A stretch of 64,000 nucleotides of DNA from Pseudomonadota bacterium (GTDB lineage: Bacteria > Pseudomonadota > Alphaproteobacteria > Dongiales > Dongiaceae), in contig JACPDN010000006.1 of NCBI GenBank assembly GCA_016183985.1, positions 1,364,001 through 1,428,000 on the forward strand. The letters run 5' to 3'. This document shows, one piece after another, positions 1 through 8,402 of the stretch (position 1 is the first letter of the stretch; the number at the start of each line of letters is the position of its first letter). The notes beneath the pieces were generated by a model, which ran no database searches, was not told the DNA's origin, and saw nothing but the letters and a program-made list of their open reading frames with translations. A program made the translations under genes and the position numbers.

Positions 1-341
1 CCCTCGCGGGTCAGTTCATCGGCCGCCGTCATCAAAACTTCTTCGATGGCCGCATAGGCTGAGGGCGCACGGTCGAGAATCGCCGCCGTATAGGCGCCGG
101 GCCCATCGCGATACCGGTCGATCGCCGCCTGGAACAGGCGCTGTTTGTCGCCATAGGTCGCATAGATGCTGGATGGATTGAGGTCCATGGCGGCGCTGAG
201 GTCGTCCATCGACGCGCCCTCATAGCCGCGCTCCCAGAACAGCATCATCGCTTTCTCAAGCGCCGCCTCCGGATCGAAGCATTTCGGCCGGCCCCGGCCC
301 CGCTTCGGCATCTGCTCAAGTGACCCTTGAGTTTTTTCCAT
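1..341 (-). CDS. TetR/AcrR family transcriptional regulator (3' end cut off by window)
   Basis: Only the N-terminal 113 codons lie inside the window. They encode a typical TetR DNA-binding helix-turn-helix: a basic leader rich in Arg/Gly, then helices containing ERGYEGASMDDLSAAM and SSIYATYGDKQRLF, which is the usual TetR recognition-helix pattern. The ATG at 341-339 is chosen because it is the first in-frame Met. It sits inside a palindromic sequence that is repeated in front of the divergent MFS gene. The protein is probably an effector-responsive repressor of itself and of that transporter; the ligand-binding domain is outside the window, so the inducer cannot be guessed. Confidence 0.85.
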   Translation of the reverse strand, partial: MEKTQGSLEQMPKRGRGRPKCFDPEAALEKAMMLFWERGYEGASMDDLSAAMDLNPSSIYATYGDKQRLFQAAIDRYRDGPGAYTAAILDRAPSAYAAIEEVLMTAADELTRE

Positions 342-353
342 AACGGTCGTTCC
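340..353. promoter_or_regulatory. Putative TetR operator, copy 1
   Basis: The sequence ATAACGGTCGTTCC is an imperfect copy of the perfect inverted repeat found at 405-418. It overlaps the start codon of the tetR-like gene. Its placement suggests autorepression. Confidence 0.6.
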
Positions 354-404
354 AAAAATACCTTGACGCACGACAGGCCGCCGATTAACTCTCAGCGAAT
401 TATC

Positions 405-418
405 GGAACGGTCGTTCC
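405..418. promoter_or_regulatory. Putative TetR operator, copy 2
   Basis: GGAACGGTCGTTCC is an inverted repeat with arms GGAACG and CGTTCC around a two-base centre. It lies 31 bases before the MFS start, downstream of a weak TTGACG element at 363-368, where bound repressor would block transcription. Confidence 0.65.
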
Positions 419-449
419 ATAATCACAAACTTAGTGTGGGAAACAAGAA

Positions 450-1697
450 ATGGCAAGCCTCACCCCATCCACCGCCGGCCATGACCCGGCGGGAAAGCCC
501 GCCTCCACCCTCGCGGCCTGGCTCGCCGTCCTCTCCGTCGCCATCGGCGCCTTCGCGCTCGTCACCACCGAATTCCTGCCCGTAGGCCTGCTGCCCGCCA
601 TCGCCGCCGATCTCGGCATCACCGATGGGCAGGCAGGGCTGATGGTCACCATGCCCGGCATCCTCGCCGCCTTCGCCGCCCCGGCCGTGACCGTCGCCGC
701 CGGCAGGCTCGACCGGCGCTATGTGCTGCTCGGCTTCATGACGCTGCTCTTCATCTCCAATATCGCCGTCGCCTTCGCCGACAGTTTCCTAGCCCTCCTC
801 ATCGGCCGTCTGCTGCTCGGCATCGGTGTCGGCGGCTTCTGGGTCATCGGTGTCGCGGTGGGGCCGCGCCTGATGCCCTGGGCGGCGGTGCGCGCGACCT
901 CGCTCATTTTCGCCGGCGTCTCACTCGGCACCGTCGCCGGTGTGCCGGCGGGGTCGCTGGTGGGTGAGTTGATGGGCTGGCGCACGGCCTTCCAGGCGGC
1001 AGCGGGAATCGCGGTCCTGGTCTTCGCCGCGCAATTCTTCTTCCTGCCGCAACTCCCCACCGCGAAGGCGACGCGCATGCGCGACCTGCCGGTCCTCATC
1101 AAGGTGCCCAAGGCGCGCATCGGTCTCATCGCTACCTTGCTGCTCTTCACCGGGCAATTCGCGGCCTATACCTATATCTCGCCCTTCCTGATCGATATTT
1201 CCGGCATCAGCATCGGCAACGTCACTGCCCTGCTGCTGGTCTATGGCCTCACCGGCTTCATCGGCAATATCGGCGGTGGCTGGGTGGCGGCGCGCGACGT
1301 ACGCCTCGGGCTGATCGGCACTTCCGCTTTGCTGGGTCTTGCCATCCTCTCGCTGCCGCTCTTCGGCGCCGACAAGATTGCAGCCTCCGTCACAGTTGCC
1401 GTCTGGGGCCTCGCTTTCGGCGCCCTCCCCATCAGCATCCAGACCTGGATGTTCCGTGCAGCGCCTGAAGAACTCGAGACCGGCGCCGCCATCTTCGTCT
1501 CGGCGGCACAGGTAGCCCTGGCCGGCGGCGCGCTGGTCGGTGGTCTCTTCGTCGATCACCTCGGCGTGCCAAGCGCCATGTGGCTGGGCGCCGTCCTGTT
1601 CTTCGCCAATGTGCTGCTCATCGCCACCTTCGGCCGCGGCCCGATGGTGGTGCCCAGCCTTGCCCAACAGGGCCGCATCAAACAACCGGCGGAATAG
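450..1697 (+). CDS. MFS transporter, DHA1-type drug/sugar efflux family (AraJ/SotB-like)
   Basis: The 415-residue protein has about twelve hydrophobic segments. It carries the DHA1 signature: a first helix with FALVTTEFLPVGLLP, then motif A-like AGRLDRRYVLLG near residues 84-95, then a glycine-rich RLLLGIGVGGFW helix. This subgroup exports drugs or sugars by proton antiport across the inner membrane; the substrate here is unknown. The start follows a GGAAACAAG stretch. The gene is divergent from a TetR regulator and shares a repeated operator with it, so induction by the exported compound is the likely logic. Its stop abuts the end of the convergent histidine kinase gene. Confidence 0.9.
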   Translation: MASLTPSTAGHDPAGKPASTLAAWLAVLSVAIGAFALVTTEFLPVGLLPAIAADLGITDGQAGLMVTMPGILAAFAAPAVTVAAGRLDRRYVLLGFMTLLFISNIAVAFADSFLALLIGRLLLGIGVGGFWVIGVAVGPRLMPWAAVRATSLIFAGVSLGTVAGVPAGSLVGELMGWRTAFQAAAGIAVLVFAAQFFFLPQLPTAKATRMRDLPVLIKVPKARIGLIATLLLFTGQFAAYTYISPFLIDISGISIGNVTALLLVYGLTGFIGNIGGGWVAARDVRLGLIGTSALLGLAILSLPLFGADKIAASVTVAVWGLAFGALPISIQTWMFRAAPEELETGAAIFVSAAQVALAGGALVGGLFVDHLGVPSAMWLGAVLFFANVLLIATFGRGPMVVPSLAQQGRIKQPAE

Positions 1698-3053
1698 TCA
1701 GGCAATCCTCAAGCGGATCTCGGCGCGAAAGCCACCTGTGTCGCGGTTGGCCAGTGTCAGAGATCCGCCATAGGCCTCGATAAGTTCCCGCACGATCGCA
1801 AGGCCCAGACCTGTTCCAGCGACGCGTTCGTCGAGCCGCACGCCGCGCTTTCCCAATTCGGCGAGCGCTTCCGGCGGCACGCCTGGACCGTCATCCTCCA
1901 CCGTGACCAACGCCATGGCGCCGTCCTGTGCTGCGCGAATGCGCACGTCGCCCGACGCCCATTTCGCCGCATTGTCGACGAGATTGCCCAGCAGTTCGGC
2001 AAGGTCATGGGCATCGATTGCCGCAGGCGGCAGCGTTGTCGCAGCCACATCCCAGGTGCATTTCTCGCCTTGGGGCGAGCGTTTGATCGCCTCGACAATG
2101 CCCTTCAGCACCTTCACAAGATCGGCCGTCGCTTCCTGGCGCCGGCTGTTGGCGGCAACACGCACGCGGGCCAGTTCATGATCGACATGGCGCTGCATGG
2201 CCTTCACCAGCCCGTCGATCTCGCCCGCCATCTCCGCCTCGCCCTTGCGGCGCAGCTTCTCGGCATCGTGCGCAAGGATCGTGAGCGGCGTCTTCAGGCC
2301 ATGGGCCAGATCGGCGGCCCGCATGCGTGCCCGCTCCACCGCCTGATCCTGCACATCGAGGAGATCGTTGACCTCCGCCACCAGCGGCATGATCTCGTCG
2401 GGGAAATCGCGTTCCAGCCGGTGCGCGCGCCGCGTGCTGATGGCGGCAACGCCCTGGCGTACCGCTTCCAGGGGCTTCAACCCGACATTGACCTGCACCC
2501 AGGCCGCCGCCACCAGGATGAGCGCCAGCACCGACAAGGCTGGCGCAATATCTTCGACGAAATCGTCACGCGCATTATCAAGCTCGTGCTGATCGACCGC
2601 GACGACGATGCGTAAAGTCCGATCTCCGCCCGTTACCGGAAAGACGATCCGCCGCTCATAGGCATGGAGCATCTTGCCTTGCGGCCCGGTAAGCGCATAA
2701 CGCTGCGGATGGCCGATCGCACCTTCCGGCGCCGGCAAATCGAGCACGTAATCCCAGAGCGAACGCGAGCGCTGCGCATGTCCCTCCGCGTCGACGATCT
2801 GCCAATAAAGCCCGCTATAGGGCCGGTCGAAACGCGGATCGGCCAAAGCGCGATTGAGTGCCGGCGCACCATCGCCATCGAACGCGATCCCCGCCGCGAT
2901 CTGGTTGACGAAAGTATGCAGCTCGGCATTCACGCGCCGTTCGACGTGACGGTCGAACAGGGTGACGAGGCCAAACCCTGCCAGCACCAGCGCAAGGCCC
3001 ACCGAGACCGCCGCCGCCACCAGCAGCCGCAGGCGCAACGAGCGGCGCTTCAT
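1698..3053 (-). CDS. Two-component sensor histidine kinase
   Basis: The protein has 451 residues. There is an N-terminal membrane helix (about 10-32), a periplasmic sensor of roughly 130 residues and a second membrane helix near 170-190. The dimerisation/phosphoacceptor box LAHGLKTPL follows, with His at about 251. The ATPase lobe has the N box (GNLVDNAAKW, near 356-365), DDGPG and GTGLGLAIV. It is the last gene of a three-gene operon, starting inside an ATGA overlap with the response regulator. The PepSY protein encoded first may modulate or report on its sensor domain, by analogy with other PepSY-linked PhoQ-like systems; the signal is unknown. Confidence 0.92.
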   Translation of the reverse strand: MKRRSLRLRLLVAAAVSVGLALVLAGFGLVTLFDRHVERRVNAELHTFVNQIAAGIAFDGDGAPALNRALADPRFDRPYSGLYWQIVDAEGHAQRSRSLWDYVLDLPAPEGAIGHPQRYALTGPQGKMLHAYERRIVFPVTGGDRTLRIVVAVDQHELDNARDDFVEDIAPALSVLALILVAAAWVQVNVGLKPLEAVRQGVAAISTRRAHRLERDFPDEIMPLVAEVNDLLDVQDQAVERARMRAADLAHGLKTPLTILAHDAEKLRRKGEAEMAGEIDGLVKAMQRHVDHELARVRVAANSRRQEATADLVKVLKGIVEAIKRSPQGEKCTWDVAATTLPPAAIDAHDLAELLGNLVDNAAKWASGDVRIRAAQDGAMALVTVEDDGPGVPPEALAELGKRGVRLDERVAGTGLGLAIVRELIEAYGGSLTLANRDTGGFRAEIRLRIA

Positions 3054-3715
3054 GCCGCCGGACCGCCGACGATGTAGCCGAAGCCACGCCGCGTTTCGAT
3101 GATGTCGGCTTTGAGTTTCTTGCGCACGCGCCCGACCAGCACTTCGATCGCATTGCTGTCGCGCTCGAAATCCTGCGCATAGAGGTGCTCGGTCAACTCG
3201 ATCTGCGTCACCACGCGTCCCGCATGATGCATCAGATATGAAAGCAGCCGGTATTCCTGCGGCGACAGATTGATCGGCTGCTCGTCCTGTGTCACCCGCA
3301 TCTGCCGCGGATCGAGACAGAGCGTGCCAATGGTGATCACAGTATTCGCATTTCCCGCCGAACGGCGGATGATGGCCCTCAGCCGCGCCAGCAATTCCGC
3401 CATATGGAAGGGCTTGGGCAGATATTCATCGGCACCGCTGTCGATGCCCTCGACGCGCTCGCTCCAGCTGCCGCGCGCGGAGAGGATCAGGATCGGAAAG
3501 CGCCGGCCATTGGCGCGCCACTTCTTCAAGATGGAGAGGCCGTCCATGCCGGGAAGACCAAGGTCCAGCACCACCGCGTCATATTCCTCGGTGTCGCCCT
3601 TGAACCAGGCCTCCTCGCCTTGCCTCTCCGCATCGACGATATAGCCTGCCCCTTGCAATGCCTCGGCAACCTCGGCGGCGATGCGGGCGTCGTCCTCGAC
3701 CAGCAGCACTTTCAT
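3050..3715 (-). CDS. OmpR/PhoB-family response regulator
   Basis: The 221-residue protein has a receiver domain with the acidic pair VEDD, phosphoacceptor Asp at about 51 (VVLDLGLPGMDG) and the conserved Lys in LPKPF. The C-terminal winged helix shows the usual end RRGFGYIV. It overlaps the PepSY gene upstream and the kinase gene downstream by 4 bases each, so the three are translationally coupled. Direct CTGACAG-type repeats spaced by 11 bases upstream of the operon are plausible binding sites, since this family binds tandem half-sites one helical turn apart. Confidence 0.93.
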   Translation of the reverse strand: MKVLLVEDDARIAAEVAEALQGAGYIVDAERQGEEAWFKGDTEEYDAVVLDLGLPGMDGLSILKKWRANGRRFPILILSARGSWSERVEGIDSGADEYLPKPFHMAELLARLRAIIRRSAGNANTVITIGTLCLDPRQMRVTQDEQPINLSPQEYRLLSYLMHHAGRVVTQIELTEHLYAQDFERDSNAIEVLVGRVRKKLKADIIETRRGFGYIVGGPAA

Positions 3716-4074
3716 TCGTCGAATGCCACGTTGATCACATCGCCCGTCTTGGCGTCGACATCGACATCGCGCACGCGGCCATCCTCGCCGATCACCTCGA
3801 TCTCATAGATCCACTGCCCCTTCTTGCGCTCCAACTCGATCTCGACGATGTCGCCGGGGACATTCCCCTCGACCTTGGCGAGAACTGCGCTCAAAGGCAG
3901 GATTTCCTTCTTCTCCAAAGCCTGGCGCGCGACCTCCTGGTCGTCGGCCTCATCTTCCGTGCCTTGCGCAAGGGCATGGAGTGCCGGCGCCGTCAAAAGC
4001 GACAGGCCCAGCACAATCCCTGGGGCCAGCAAGCGCAATGTTATCGGCAACAGCGGCATGATAGGCGGGCTCAT
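3712..4074 (-). CDS. PepSY domain protein, exported
   Basis: From the Met at 4074 the protein has about 120 residues: a signal-peptide-like hydrophobic stretch ending near HALAQ, an acidic spacer and one PepSY-type domain with IVEIELERKKGQWIYEIEVIGEDG and a terminal DAKTGDVI. An in-frame Met at 4116 exists, but that start would put extra polar residues before the signal. It is the first gene of the operon with the response regulator and kinase. PepSY domains are thought to act as inhibitory or sensing modules in the periplasm; that role here is inference. Confidence 0.8.
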   Translation of the reverse strand: MSPPIMPLLPITLRLLAPGIVLGLSLLTAPALHALAQGTEDEADDQEVARQALEKKEILPLSAVLAKVEGNVPGDIVEIELERKKGQWIYEIEVIGEDGRVRDVDVDAKTGDVINVAFDE

Positions 4075-4116
4075 GGAAATATCGGTAGCATTTGAAGCCC
4101 TTGATGGCAAAACCAA

Positions 4117-4157
4117 GCTGACAGATCGCTGACAGCCCCGGTTACCCGGCTGTCAGC
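4117..4157. promoter_or_regulatory. Candidate response-regulator binding region in divergent promoter
   Basis: GCTGACAG occurs at 4117-4124 and again at 4128-4135, exactly 11 bases apart. The second copy extends to GCTGACAGCC (4128-4137), which has a perfect inverted partner GGCTGTCAGC at 4148-4157. The site lies between two divergent PepSY genes, one of which heads the response-regulator operon, as expected for an autoregulated OmpR-type system. Confidence 0.6.
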
Positions 4158-4228
4158 CCCGCCCCGCTAGTTTCTCCCGCATCGCGCCGCTGATTCCACG
4201 TCGGCGGCACAATATGAGGGAGAGCATC

Positions 4229-4525
4229 ATGTGGAAAACCATCAGCTCGGCCGCCATTTTCTTCGGCCTCAGCTCGCTTCCCGTGGCGGTCGGCCTTGCC
4301 GTCGCCAGCGACGATCATGTCTGCCGCGCGCCGCAGGGTGTTGCCGCCATGTCGCATGAAGCGGCGACGAAGTTCGGTGAGACGCTGGGCTACCGCATCG
4401 CCAAGATCGAAACCGAACATGGCTGCTATGAACTCTCCGGCACGGACAAGCACGGCGCCGAGATCGAACTGACGCTCAATCCCTATGACGGCAGTATCCT
4501 GAAGGATGCGGAGGCCGCGCAATGA
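4229..4525 (+). CDS. Small exported PepSY domain protein
   Basis: About 98 residues from the ATG at 4229, which is preceded by GAGGGAGAG; an earlier ATG at 4214 would place this ribosome-binding site inside the gene. A signal peptide ends near AVASDDH. It is followed by a short PepSY-like unit with a KIETEHGCYELSG strand pair and a terminal NPYDGSIL strand. Two cysteines, CRAP and HGCY, could form a disulfide in the periplasm. It is divergent from the PepSY-regulator-kinase operon across shared repeats and probably belongs to the same regulon. It overlaps the next gene by ATGA. Confidence 0.8.
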   Translation: MWKTISSAAIFFGLSSLPVAVGLAVASDDHVCRAPQGVAAMSHEAATKFGETLGYRIAKIETEHGCYELSGTDKHGAEIELTLNPYDGSILKDAEAAQ

Positions 4526-5826
4526 ACGCGCCCCTGCTTCGCCGCCTCGTCATCGATCACGACGGCCGCATCGGCCGCCCAGCCGATGCCTGGCGCGATT
4601 TCATCGCCAGCGAGCGCGCGCGCCTCATCACGGCGCCGTCGGAAGGCCTGGGCAGCGAGGCGCGTCGCCTCTTCCATACCCTCTCGCTCTACGATCAGCC
4701 GCGCCACCCCGCGGTGCCGATGCTTCACTGGCCGGTACTGAGGCAATTGGCACTCGCGGCCCATGCCGGCTATTGCCTCGCGCGCTTGAGCCATGCGGTG
4801 GCGCTGAAGCACGGCCGCTCGCCATGGCAGCAGGTAGCCGACATCGCCCGGCTTGCCTGGCATGAGGGGATCGACGCCCAGACCTATTACATGCAGGAAC
4901 TCTACAAGGCCGGCGGTGCCGGGCGCGCAACCCAGACATTGACCCGGTTCGAGACCAAGAATGGCCTCTTCACCGCACTCAAACGCCTGGCACCCCGCCA
5001 TGCCACCGAACGTCACCCGCTCGGCGACAAGCTCGCCTTTCACGCCCGCTGCCGCCAGCACCAGGTGCCGACGGCACCGGTCTATTTGAGCGCCATCCGC
5101 GGCCATCTCGCATTACTGGATGAAGGCCTCGGCGGGGACCGCGATCTCTTCGTGAAGCCGCGCCGCGGCAAGGGGGCTCGCGGCACGACCTTGCTGCGTT
5201 ATGCAGGCGACGGCACGTATCGCTTGGACGATGGGCGCAGCCTCACCCTCGACGCCTATCTCGCCGAGCTCGCAAACAGGTCACGCCGCCGCGACTATCT
5301 GCTGCAGCCGCGTCTCGTCAATCATCCCGATATCGCCGACCTCGCCACCGACTCGCTCATCGTCATCCGCGTCATCACCTGTCTCGATGCGGCGGGCGAA
5401 CCAAAGGTCACCCACGGCATGCTGCGCGTCATCGGCAAGCTGGAGCGTTCCTGGCACGACAGCACAGAATATGCAGCTCCCATCGATCTCGACTCCGGGC
5501 GCATGGGTGCCATGACGGGTGACAAGCTCGACGGCGCCCTTACCTGGCACGATCGCCATCCCTTGACCGGCGCCCCCGTCAACGGCCGCCTGTTCAACCA
5601 ATGGCCGGCAGTGCGGGCAGCAGCCCTTGCCGCCCACCGCGCCTTCACCGATCGCATCCTTTTGGGTTGGGACATCGCCGTGACGCCGGACGGCATTGTC
5701 ATCGTCGAAGGCAACGCCACGCCCGACGTCGCCTTCCTGCAACGCGTACACCGCGAACCGATCGGGCAAAGTCCGCTGGCGCCCTTGCTGCGGCAGCATC
5801 TCAAAAGGCTGGAGCGGCGGCACTGA
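4522..5826 (+). CDS. ATP-grasp domain protein, sugar-transfer-associated type
   Basis: The 434-residue protein has an N-terminal helical region of about 160 residues and a C-terminal ATP-grasp fold. Recognisable parts are the nucleotide-binding strand DLFVKPRRGKGARGTTLL, the strand LIVIRVITCLD and the metal-binding end LGWDIAVTPDGIVIVEGNATPD. The end resembles the family often annotated as sugar-transfer-associated ATP-grasp, whose ligation substrate is mostly unknown. It is coupled to the upstream PepSY gene by a 4-base overlap. A link to envelope polysaccharide modification under control of the neighbouring two-component system is inference. Confidence 0.75.
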   Translation: MNAPLLRRLVIDHDGRIGRPADAWRDFIASERARLITAPSEGLGSEARRLFHTLSLYDQPRHPAVPMLHWPVLRQLALAAHAGYCLARLSHAVALKHGRSPWQQVADIARLAWHEGIDAQTYYMQELYKAGGAGRATQTLTRFETKNGLFTALKRLAPRHATERHPLGDKLAFHARCRQHQVPTAPVYLSAIRGHLALLDEGLGGDRDLFVKPRRGKGARGTTLLRYAGDGTYRLDDGRSLTLDAYLAELANRSRRRDYLLQPRLVNHPDIADLATDSLIVIRVITCLDAAGEPKVTHGMLRVIGKLERSWHDSTEYAAPIDLDSGRMGAMTGDKLDGALTWHDRHPLTGAPVNGRLFNQWPAVRAAALAAHRAFTDRILLGWDIAVTPDGIVIVEGNATPDVAFLQRVHREPIGQSPLAPLLRQHLKRLERRH

Positions 5827-5832
5827 CTTATT

Positions 5833-5963
5833 TGTCATCCACCGCTCTAACATGTCATCCACCGCTCTAACATGTCATCCACCGCGAAGGCGGGGGATCC
5901 ACGAGTTTGCCGGCAACTGAAGAAAGCAACTCGTGGATGCCCCGGCCAAGCCGGGGCATGACA
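5833..5963. repeat. Intergenic palindromic repeat, family A (copy A1) with 20-bp tandem duplication
   Basis: The element runs from TGTCATCC to GCATGACA and contains long inverted arms around GGATCCACGAGTT and AACTCGTGGATGCC. Its first 20 bases (TGTCATCCACCGCTCTAACA) are present twice in tandem at 5833-5852 and 5853-5872, followed by a third start at 5873. It lies between convergent gene ends. Confidence 0.85.
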
Positions 5964-5988
5964 ACTTAATACAAGGGGGCCTATCCCC

Positions 5989-6993
5989 TCACACGCTCTC
6001 CCATTTCCCGCTCTTGGCCGCTTTGAACATCGCATCGACCACGCGCATGTTCTTGATCGCATCCTCGATCCCGAATTCCAATTGCGTCTCGCCGCGAATG
6101 GCTTTCGAGAACACCTCGCCCTGCAGCGTGTATTGATCGCAGGCAGGCATAACCTCGGTCACGATATTGGCGCCAGTCAAATCCGTGCCGTCATCGACGC
6201 GCAAGGTCGTCGTCTGATTGGGTGGTGCGTTGAAAGGGATCATCACCTCGGCCCGCGCCTTGGTCCCCAGGATCTGCACATGCTGGCGCGGCACCAATTG
6301 CGTCGCGGTCGAGAAAACGAGATGCTTGCCGCCCGGATATTCGGCCAGCGCCGAACTCAAGCGATCGGTCTTGAATTTCGGATCCCAATCGATCGCGGCG
6401 CTCACCCGCACCGGCTCGGCGCCGAAGACGAAGCGCGAGGTGACGATCGGGTAGCAGCCGATATCATAGAGCGCGCCGCCGCCGATATCGCCCATATTGC
6501 GCACATTGCCCGGGTCGACATTGTAATAGGAGAAGACCGAGGCAATGAGGCTCACCTCCCCCAACGCACCCGATTGCGCGAGTTCCCGCGCGCGGCGCCA
6601 TTGCGGGTGATAGCGTACCATGAAGGCCTCGGTGACGAGCTTGCCGGCTTTCTTGGCCGCCTCGGTCAGCTGCCCCGCTTCCGCCGCATTCATCGCAATG
6701 GGTTTCTCGCACAAGACATGCTTGCCGGCGCCGAGCGCCTGCAACGTCACCGGCACATGGAGATGGTTGGGCAGCGGGTTATAGACCGCCTCGATCTCCC
6801 TATCGGCGAGCAGCGCCTCATAACTGCCATAGGCCTTCGGGATGCCGAGCTTCGCCGCCACCTCCTTGGCGCGCGCTTCATCGCGCGACGCCAGGCCCAC
6901 GATCTCGACGCCCTTCGCGCGCAGCATCGCCGGAATCACTTTCTTCACGCCGATATCGGCGGTGCTGATGATGCCCCATTTGACCGGTTTCAT
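5989..6993 (-). CDS. Gfo/Idh/MocA family NAD(P)-dependent oxidoreductase
   Basis: The 334-residue protein starts with a Rossmann fold (VKWGIISTADIG). It carries the family motif CEKPIAMN, with the catalytic Lys near residue 97. The C-terminal substrate domain includes a GGALYDIGCYPI loop that bears the usual Asp-X-X-X-His/Tyr-like residues. Members oxidise sugars, cyclitols or related polyols; the substrate cannot be read here. An AAGGGA ribosome-binding site precedes the ATG. The racemase gene ends 18 bases upstream on the same strand, so the two probably form an operon. Confidence 0.9.
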   Translation of the reverse strand: MKPVKWGIISTADIGVKKVIPAMLRAKGVEIVGLASRDEARAKEVAAKLGIPKAYGSYEALLADREIEAVYNPLPNHLHVPVTLQALGAGKHVLCEKPIAMNAAEAGQLTEAAKKAGKLVTEAFMVRYHPQWRRARELAQSGALGEVSLIASVFSYYNVDPGNVRNMGDIGGGALYDIGCYPIVTSRFVFGAEPVRVSAAIDWDPKFKTDRLSSALAEYPGGKHLVFSTATQLVPRQHVQILGTKARAEVMIPFNAPPNQTTTLRVDDGTDLTGANIVTEVMPACDQYTLQGEVFSKAIRGETQLEFGIEDAIKNMRVVDAMFKAAKSGKWESV

Positions 6994-7011
6994 GGCTTGT
7001 CCCTTCTTTCG

Positions 7012-7707
7012 TTATTGCTGGAGGGCGCGCGCGAGTGCCGCCTCGGCATGAATCGTGGTGGTGTCGAACAATGGCACAGCGGAATCGTTCTCATCCACCA
7101 GCAGCATAATCTCGGTACAGCCCAGAATGATCGCTTGCGCCCCCTCGGCGATGAGCTTTGCCATCACGCCCCGGTAGGCCGCGCGCGATTCTGCCCGCAC
7201 GATGCCCTTCACCAGTTCCGAATAGATGATGTCGTGCACAATCTTGCGTCCCGCCGCGTCGGGAACCAGCACGTCGAGGTCGAATTTGTCGATGAGGCGC
7301 TGGCGATAGAAGGGCTGCTCCATGGTGAAGCCGGTGCCGAGCAGGCCGATGCGCGCGAAGCCCGCGGCTTTGATCGCAGCACCCGTGGGGTCGGCGATAT
7401 GGAGCAAGGGCGGCGTCACCGCCGCCTCGATGGCGCCCGCCATCCGGTGCATGGTGTTGGAACAGATCACCAGGAAATCGGCGCCACCCTTCTCCAGCCG
7501 CCGCGCCGCATCGATCATCGCCGCTTCCGCCGCATCCCAACGCCCGGCATGTTGCAAGGCCTCGATCTCGCCGAAATCGAAGGAATAGATCAACGAACGC
7601 GCTGAATGCACACCGCCGAGACGCGCTTGCGCCCCGCGATTGAGGATGCGGTAATATTCCGCGGTCGATTCCCACGAAAGCCCGCCGATAAGCCCGATCA
7701 GCCGCAT
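7012..7707 (-). CDS. Aspartate/glutamate racemase family protein
   Basis: The start at 7707 gives 231 residues beginning MRLIGLIGGLSWEST, the normal N-terminus of this family; an upstream in-frame extension to 7839 runs through a repeat fragment and is rejected. Both catalytic cysteines of cofactor-independent racemases are present: CSNTMHR (Cys near 82) and LGCTEI (Cys near 197). Such enzymes interconvert L- and D-aspartate or broader amino acids. The gene is transcribed ahead of the Gfo/Idh oxidoreductase. Confidence 0.88.
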   Translation of the reverse strand: MRLIGLIGGLSWESTAEYYRILNRGAQARLGGVHSARSLIYSFDFGEIEALQHAGRWDAAEAAMIDAARRLEKGGADFLVICSNTMHRMAGAIEAAVTPPLLHIADPTGAAIKAAGFARIGLLGTGFTMEQPFYRQRLIDKFDLDVLVPDAAGRKIVHDIIYSELVKGIVRAESRAAYRGVMAKLIAEGAQAIILGCTEIMLLVDENDSAVPLFDTTTIHAEAALARALQQ

Positions 7708-7772
7708 TTTCCCGCCTCGTCTCACCCAAATCGGCCCGCAGTGGATCACAGCGGGATAGCGCGTGCAATGCG

Positions 7773-7811
7773 GCCCCTCACCCCAACCGCTCTCTCCGGA
7801 GGGCGAGGAGG
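7773..7811. repeat. Fragment of intergenic repeat family B
   Basis: CCCCTCACCCCAACC followed by CTCTCCGGAGGGCGAGGAGG resembles one arm of the GC-rich family B elements seen complete elsewhere in the window. It lies between the divergent racemase and lipoprotein genes. Confidence 0.5.
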
Positions 7812-7890
7812 CGACCCGGCGGAGCGATTTCTCAGTCACATTTTCGTGTCCGCCCTAGGCTCGCGGAATTTTCTGCGCCACGATCTGCCG

Positions 7891-8391
7891 ATGAAGAAGA
7901 CACTCCTGGCGCTCAGCCTCCTCACCCTTGCCGCCTGCGGTTATAATTCCGCAAAGCCTGGCGGCATCGACGAATCCGTCACGGCTGCCATCAGCGCCGA
8001 GGATCAGGACGTCATCGTCGTCCACGTGCGCGATCCGCTGCCGGTGAAATCCGCGCAATTGATCGACCCCGCCGGCAAGGCCACCGAGGCCTTCGCCATC
8101 GATACCGACCGTGCCACCTATTCCGGCGGCAGCGGCATGCAACCCAATGTCGGCGTCGGTGTCACGGGTGGGTCGAATGGCGGCGTCTCGACCGGCATCG
8201 GCATCGGCTTCCCGCTCTTCGGTTCGGGCAGCGGCACGGCGACCCACCGCATCACCGAGAGCCAGATCCGCCTGCGCATTGCCGACATGGCGGCCTATCG
8301 CCTGGGCTGGCAGCATTACACGCTCGCCGTCGATCTCGACGACGGCGTCAATCGCCGTTCCTTCCAGATGATCCCACCGGCGCCTCGATAA
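7891..8391 (+). CDS. Putative lipoprotein of unknown function
   Basis: From the ATG at 7891 the protein has 166 residues. MKKTLLALSLLTLAACG is a clear lipoprotein signal with lipobox LAAC, so Cys17 should be lipidated. The mature part has a beta-rich region and a Gly/Ser-rich centre (GVGVTGGSNGGVSTGIGIG), then a domain with RITESQIRLRIADMAAYRLGW. I do not recognise the family. The reading frame is open upstream, but the lipobox fixes the start despite a weak ribosome-binding site. Confidence 0.75.
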   Translation: MKKTLLALSLLTLAACGYNSAKPGGIDESVTAAISAEDQDVIVVHVRDPLPVKSAQLIDPAGKATEAFAIDTDRATYSGGSGMQPNVGVGVTGGSNGGVSTGIGIGFPLFGSGSGTATHRITESQIRLRIADMAAYRLGWQHYTLAVDLDDGVNRRSFQMIPPAPR

Positions 8392-8402
8392 TTCCCAAAA
8401 AA

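Noticed and set aside
5833-5963. CRISPR-like tandem repeat
   Set aside because: Only two exact 20-bp copies without spacers, forming part of a dispersed palindromic repeat.
6082-7605. 507-codon open frame on the plus strand
   Set aside because: It is antisense to the Gfo/Idh oxidoreductase and racemase, which carry catalytic motifs.
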